Below, one piece after another: positions 5,687 through 6,990 of a stretch of 6,990 nt of DNA. Numbering within the stretch: position 1 is the first letter of the stretch; the number at the start of each line of letters is the position of its first letter. The stretch is taken from contig DASSJI010000113.1 in the NCBI GenBank assembly GCA_035691285.1, forward strand, positions 1 to 6,990. The letters run 5' to 3'. This DNA is from DATFEN01 sp035691285. Lineage in GTDB: Bacteria > Acidobacteriota > Vicinamibacteria > Fen-336. The translations under genes were made by a program, and so were the position numbers. The notes under the pieces are model-generated. The model saw only the letters and a list, made by a program, of their open reading frames with translations. It had not been told where the DNA came from and did not search any database.

Positions 5687-6990
5687 AAGCCGCGAGGGCC
5701 AGGCTCCCGAGGGCCAGCCCGAGGCCGGCCCCGAGCGTCCGGGGCACATAGACGAGCTCGACGCGGTGATGGCCGGCCCCCGCCGCGACGGCGAGGAACA
5801 GGCCGTTCGCCCGCAGCGTCTGGGCCTCCCGCCCGTCGACGCGCGCCCGCCAGCCCGGGTCGTGGGTCGCCACGTAGACGACATAGCCGGGGGCGCTCAG
5901 GTCCGCATCGATCGCGACCCGGCCGGGGCGCTCGTCCACGAGCCGCGCCACGCCGGTGAACTCCCCGGTCGGGAGCTCCGCGCCGCCGTCGGAGAGAACG
6001 ATCTCTCGAGACGGGTCGAACTCGGGCGCCAGCAGGCGAGCGAATGCGGCGTCTCCGTCCAGGCGGACCGCCGAGCCGACGGCATAGCATCGCGGGCGTG
6101 CGCCCGGCACGGCAAACACGAAGATGGGTCGCGTGAATGGGCTGGGCAAGCGGCGGCCGGGACCGAGAAGCTCCTCCTGGCCCTCGGCGTGCAGCGCCAC
6201 CACGAAGTCGACCGCGCCCACCTGCAGGAGCCGGAGGAAGCCGGGCGTGTCCTCGACTGCCCGCAGGGCCTTCGTCATCTCCGATAGCCCCTTCGGGTAC
6301 AGGCCCAGCAGGTCCCGCTCGTAGCTGCCTCGAAGGCCGAAGCGCCCGGCGATGGGCGGATAGAGGTAGGTCGTGAACGCCACGGCGTCTGACACCTTCT
6401 GCGGCCAGCGGGGGTTCGGCCGCGCGCGAAGCAGGGCCTGGGCATCCTCGATCAGGTGGCTTCGCCCTGCGACGCGCAGGACGTAGTCCCACACGTAGAG
6501 CCGCCGCCCCCCGCCCACGACGTCCACGACCTCGGGCCGATACTGGAAGAACCACCCGTCGACCGTGGGGTTGATGCGCCGGCCGTCGGCGACGAGCGCC
6601 CCGACGCCCAGCAGGGCCACCGCCGCGGGAGTCCACGGCCGGCTCCCGACCTGGCCGAGGAGGGACACCGCCAGCGCCAGGCCCGATGCGGCGAAAGCGA
6701 CGGCCAGCGGCTCCGCGCTGGAGGCGAGCAGCTCCGACCACGTGGGCGACCCTGGGTGCGGACGCGCGGTCAGGCAGGACGCGCCCCCCACCGCGATCGC
6801 CCAGGCGGCGCCGGCGACGAGCGTCGCGCCGGCGAGAGCGAGGCTCAAGAGGCAAGCGCCGCGCCGCGAGGCCGCCGCGGCCTGCACGCCGAGACCGGAG
6901 AGCAGGCACAGGGCCAGCGCCGCCGGCACCGCGGCCTTCGAGGGATATCGAAGCAGGCGCAGGGGCGGCACGACGCCGGCGGCCGCGTCG
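5634..6990 (-). CDS. YfhO-family membrane protein, C-terminal part (runs off right edge)
   Basis: This is a second YfhO-type membrane protein, likely a GT-C-like glycosyltransferase of the cell envelope. Only its last 451 residues are in the window. The frame is open to the right edge and its first residues, DAAAGVV then PPLRLLRYPSKAAV, align with the middle of the complete YfhO gene at the left (IAPALRMFRFPCKAFF, residues 337-352). A GTG at 6971 is therefore not the true start, and about 330 residues should lie beyond base 6990. Membrane segments are visible at window residues of roughly 19-36, 44-66, 91-110 and 118-134. An extracytoplasmic domain follows, with GRFGLRGSYERDLLGLYP and PGWRARVDG (about 5830-5858), and a last helix LGAGLGLALGSLALAAF precedes a basic tail. 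The C-terminal region (ARVDG, LRAnG, AV, RVelvYvP, LGAgL) matches the left gene, so the two are paralogs. It is transcribed toward kdsA; its promoter is outside the window. Confidence 0.85.
   Translation of the reverse strand, partial: DAAAGVVPPLRLLRYPSKAAVPAALALCLLSGLGVQAAAASRRGACLLSLALAGATLVAGAAWAIAVGGASCLTARPHPGSPTWSELLASSAEPLAVAFAASGLALAVSLLGQVGSRPWTPAAVALLGVGALVADGRRINPTVDGWFFQYRPEVVDVVGGGRRLYVWDYVLRVAGRSHLIEDAQALLRARPNPRWPQKVSDAVAFTTYLYPPIAGRFGLRGSYERDLLGLYPKGLSEMTKALRAVEDTPGFLRLLQVGAVDFVVALHAEGQEELLGPGRRLPSPFTRPIFVFAVPGARPRCYAVGSAVRLDGDAAFARLLAPEFDPSREIVLSDGGAELPTGEFTGVARLVDERPGRVAIDADLSAPGYVVYVATHDPGWRARVDGREAQTLRANGLFLAVAAGAGHHRVELVYVPRTLGAGLGLALGSLALAAFSFARPRGRAAGGRAAP

Noticed and set aside
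5689..5720. Imperfect direct repeat of CGAGGGCCAG
   Set aside because: It is explained by the repetitive Leu-Ala-Leu-Gly codons of the last membrane helix of the second YfhO protein.
5728..5745. Hairpin GCCCCG/CGGGGC with a 6-nt loop, about 41 nt after the kdsA stop
   Set aside because: It could be a kdsA terminator, but no T tract follows and it lies inside the yfhO coding sequence in GC-rich DNA, so it may be incidental.

Overview
The window is very GC-rich and densely coding, with strong G/C preference at third codon positions. It carries genes for 3-deoxy-D-manno-octulosonate (Kdo), so the host should be a Gram-negative-type bacterium that makes lipopolysaccharide. The base composition, a metal-dependent-type KdsA and the paired YfhO-type membrane proteins would fit an Acidobacteriota, Myxococcota or other deltaproteobacteria-like lineage. 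The sequence alone does not decide the phylum.

Layout: (1) 1-89 is the left edge, possibly holding the tail of an upstream gene. (2) 90-2417 (+) encodes a complete 775-residue YfhO-family polytopic membrane protein. (3) A 55-bp gap follows, with a good sigma-70-like promoter whose -35 box overlaps the yfhO stop codon. (4) 2473-5686 (+) is a tight three-gene operon, kdsB-pyrG-kdsA. Its genes overlap by 4 nt and 1 nt, and all three use non-ATG starts. (5) 5634-6990 (-) is the C-terminal part of a second YfhO-family protein. It enters from beyond the right edge and converges on kdsA with a 53-bp coding overlap.

The operon is metabolically coherent. KdsA makes Kdo-8-phosphate, PyrG makes CTP, and KdsB joins Kdo and CTP into CMP-Kdo, the donor for the Kdo residues of the LPS inner core. 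The steps between KdsA and KdsB (Kdo-8-P phosphatase, KdsC) and before KdsA (arabinose-5-P isomerase, KdsD) are not in the window. The flanking YfhO proteins belong to a family of GT-C-like membrane glycosyltransferases thought to use lipid-linked sugars, so the whole neighbourhood has a cell-envelope glycan theme. A functional link between them and Kdo synthesis is only inferred from position.

I found no mobile element, CRISPR array, tRNA, rRNA or convincing terminator, and no clearly undescribed system. The points worth a second look are the promoter that resets the kdsB start, the convergent 53-bp overlap, the two YfhO paralogs around the operon, and the residue variation around the PyrG glutaminase nucleophile.
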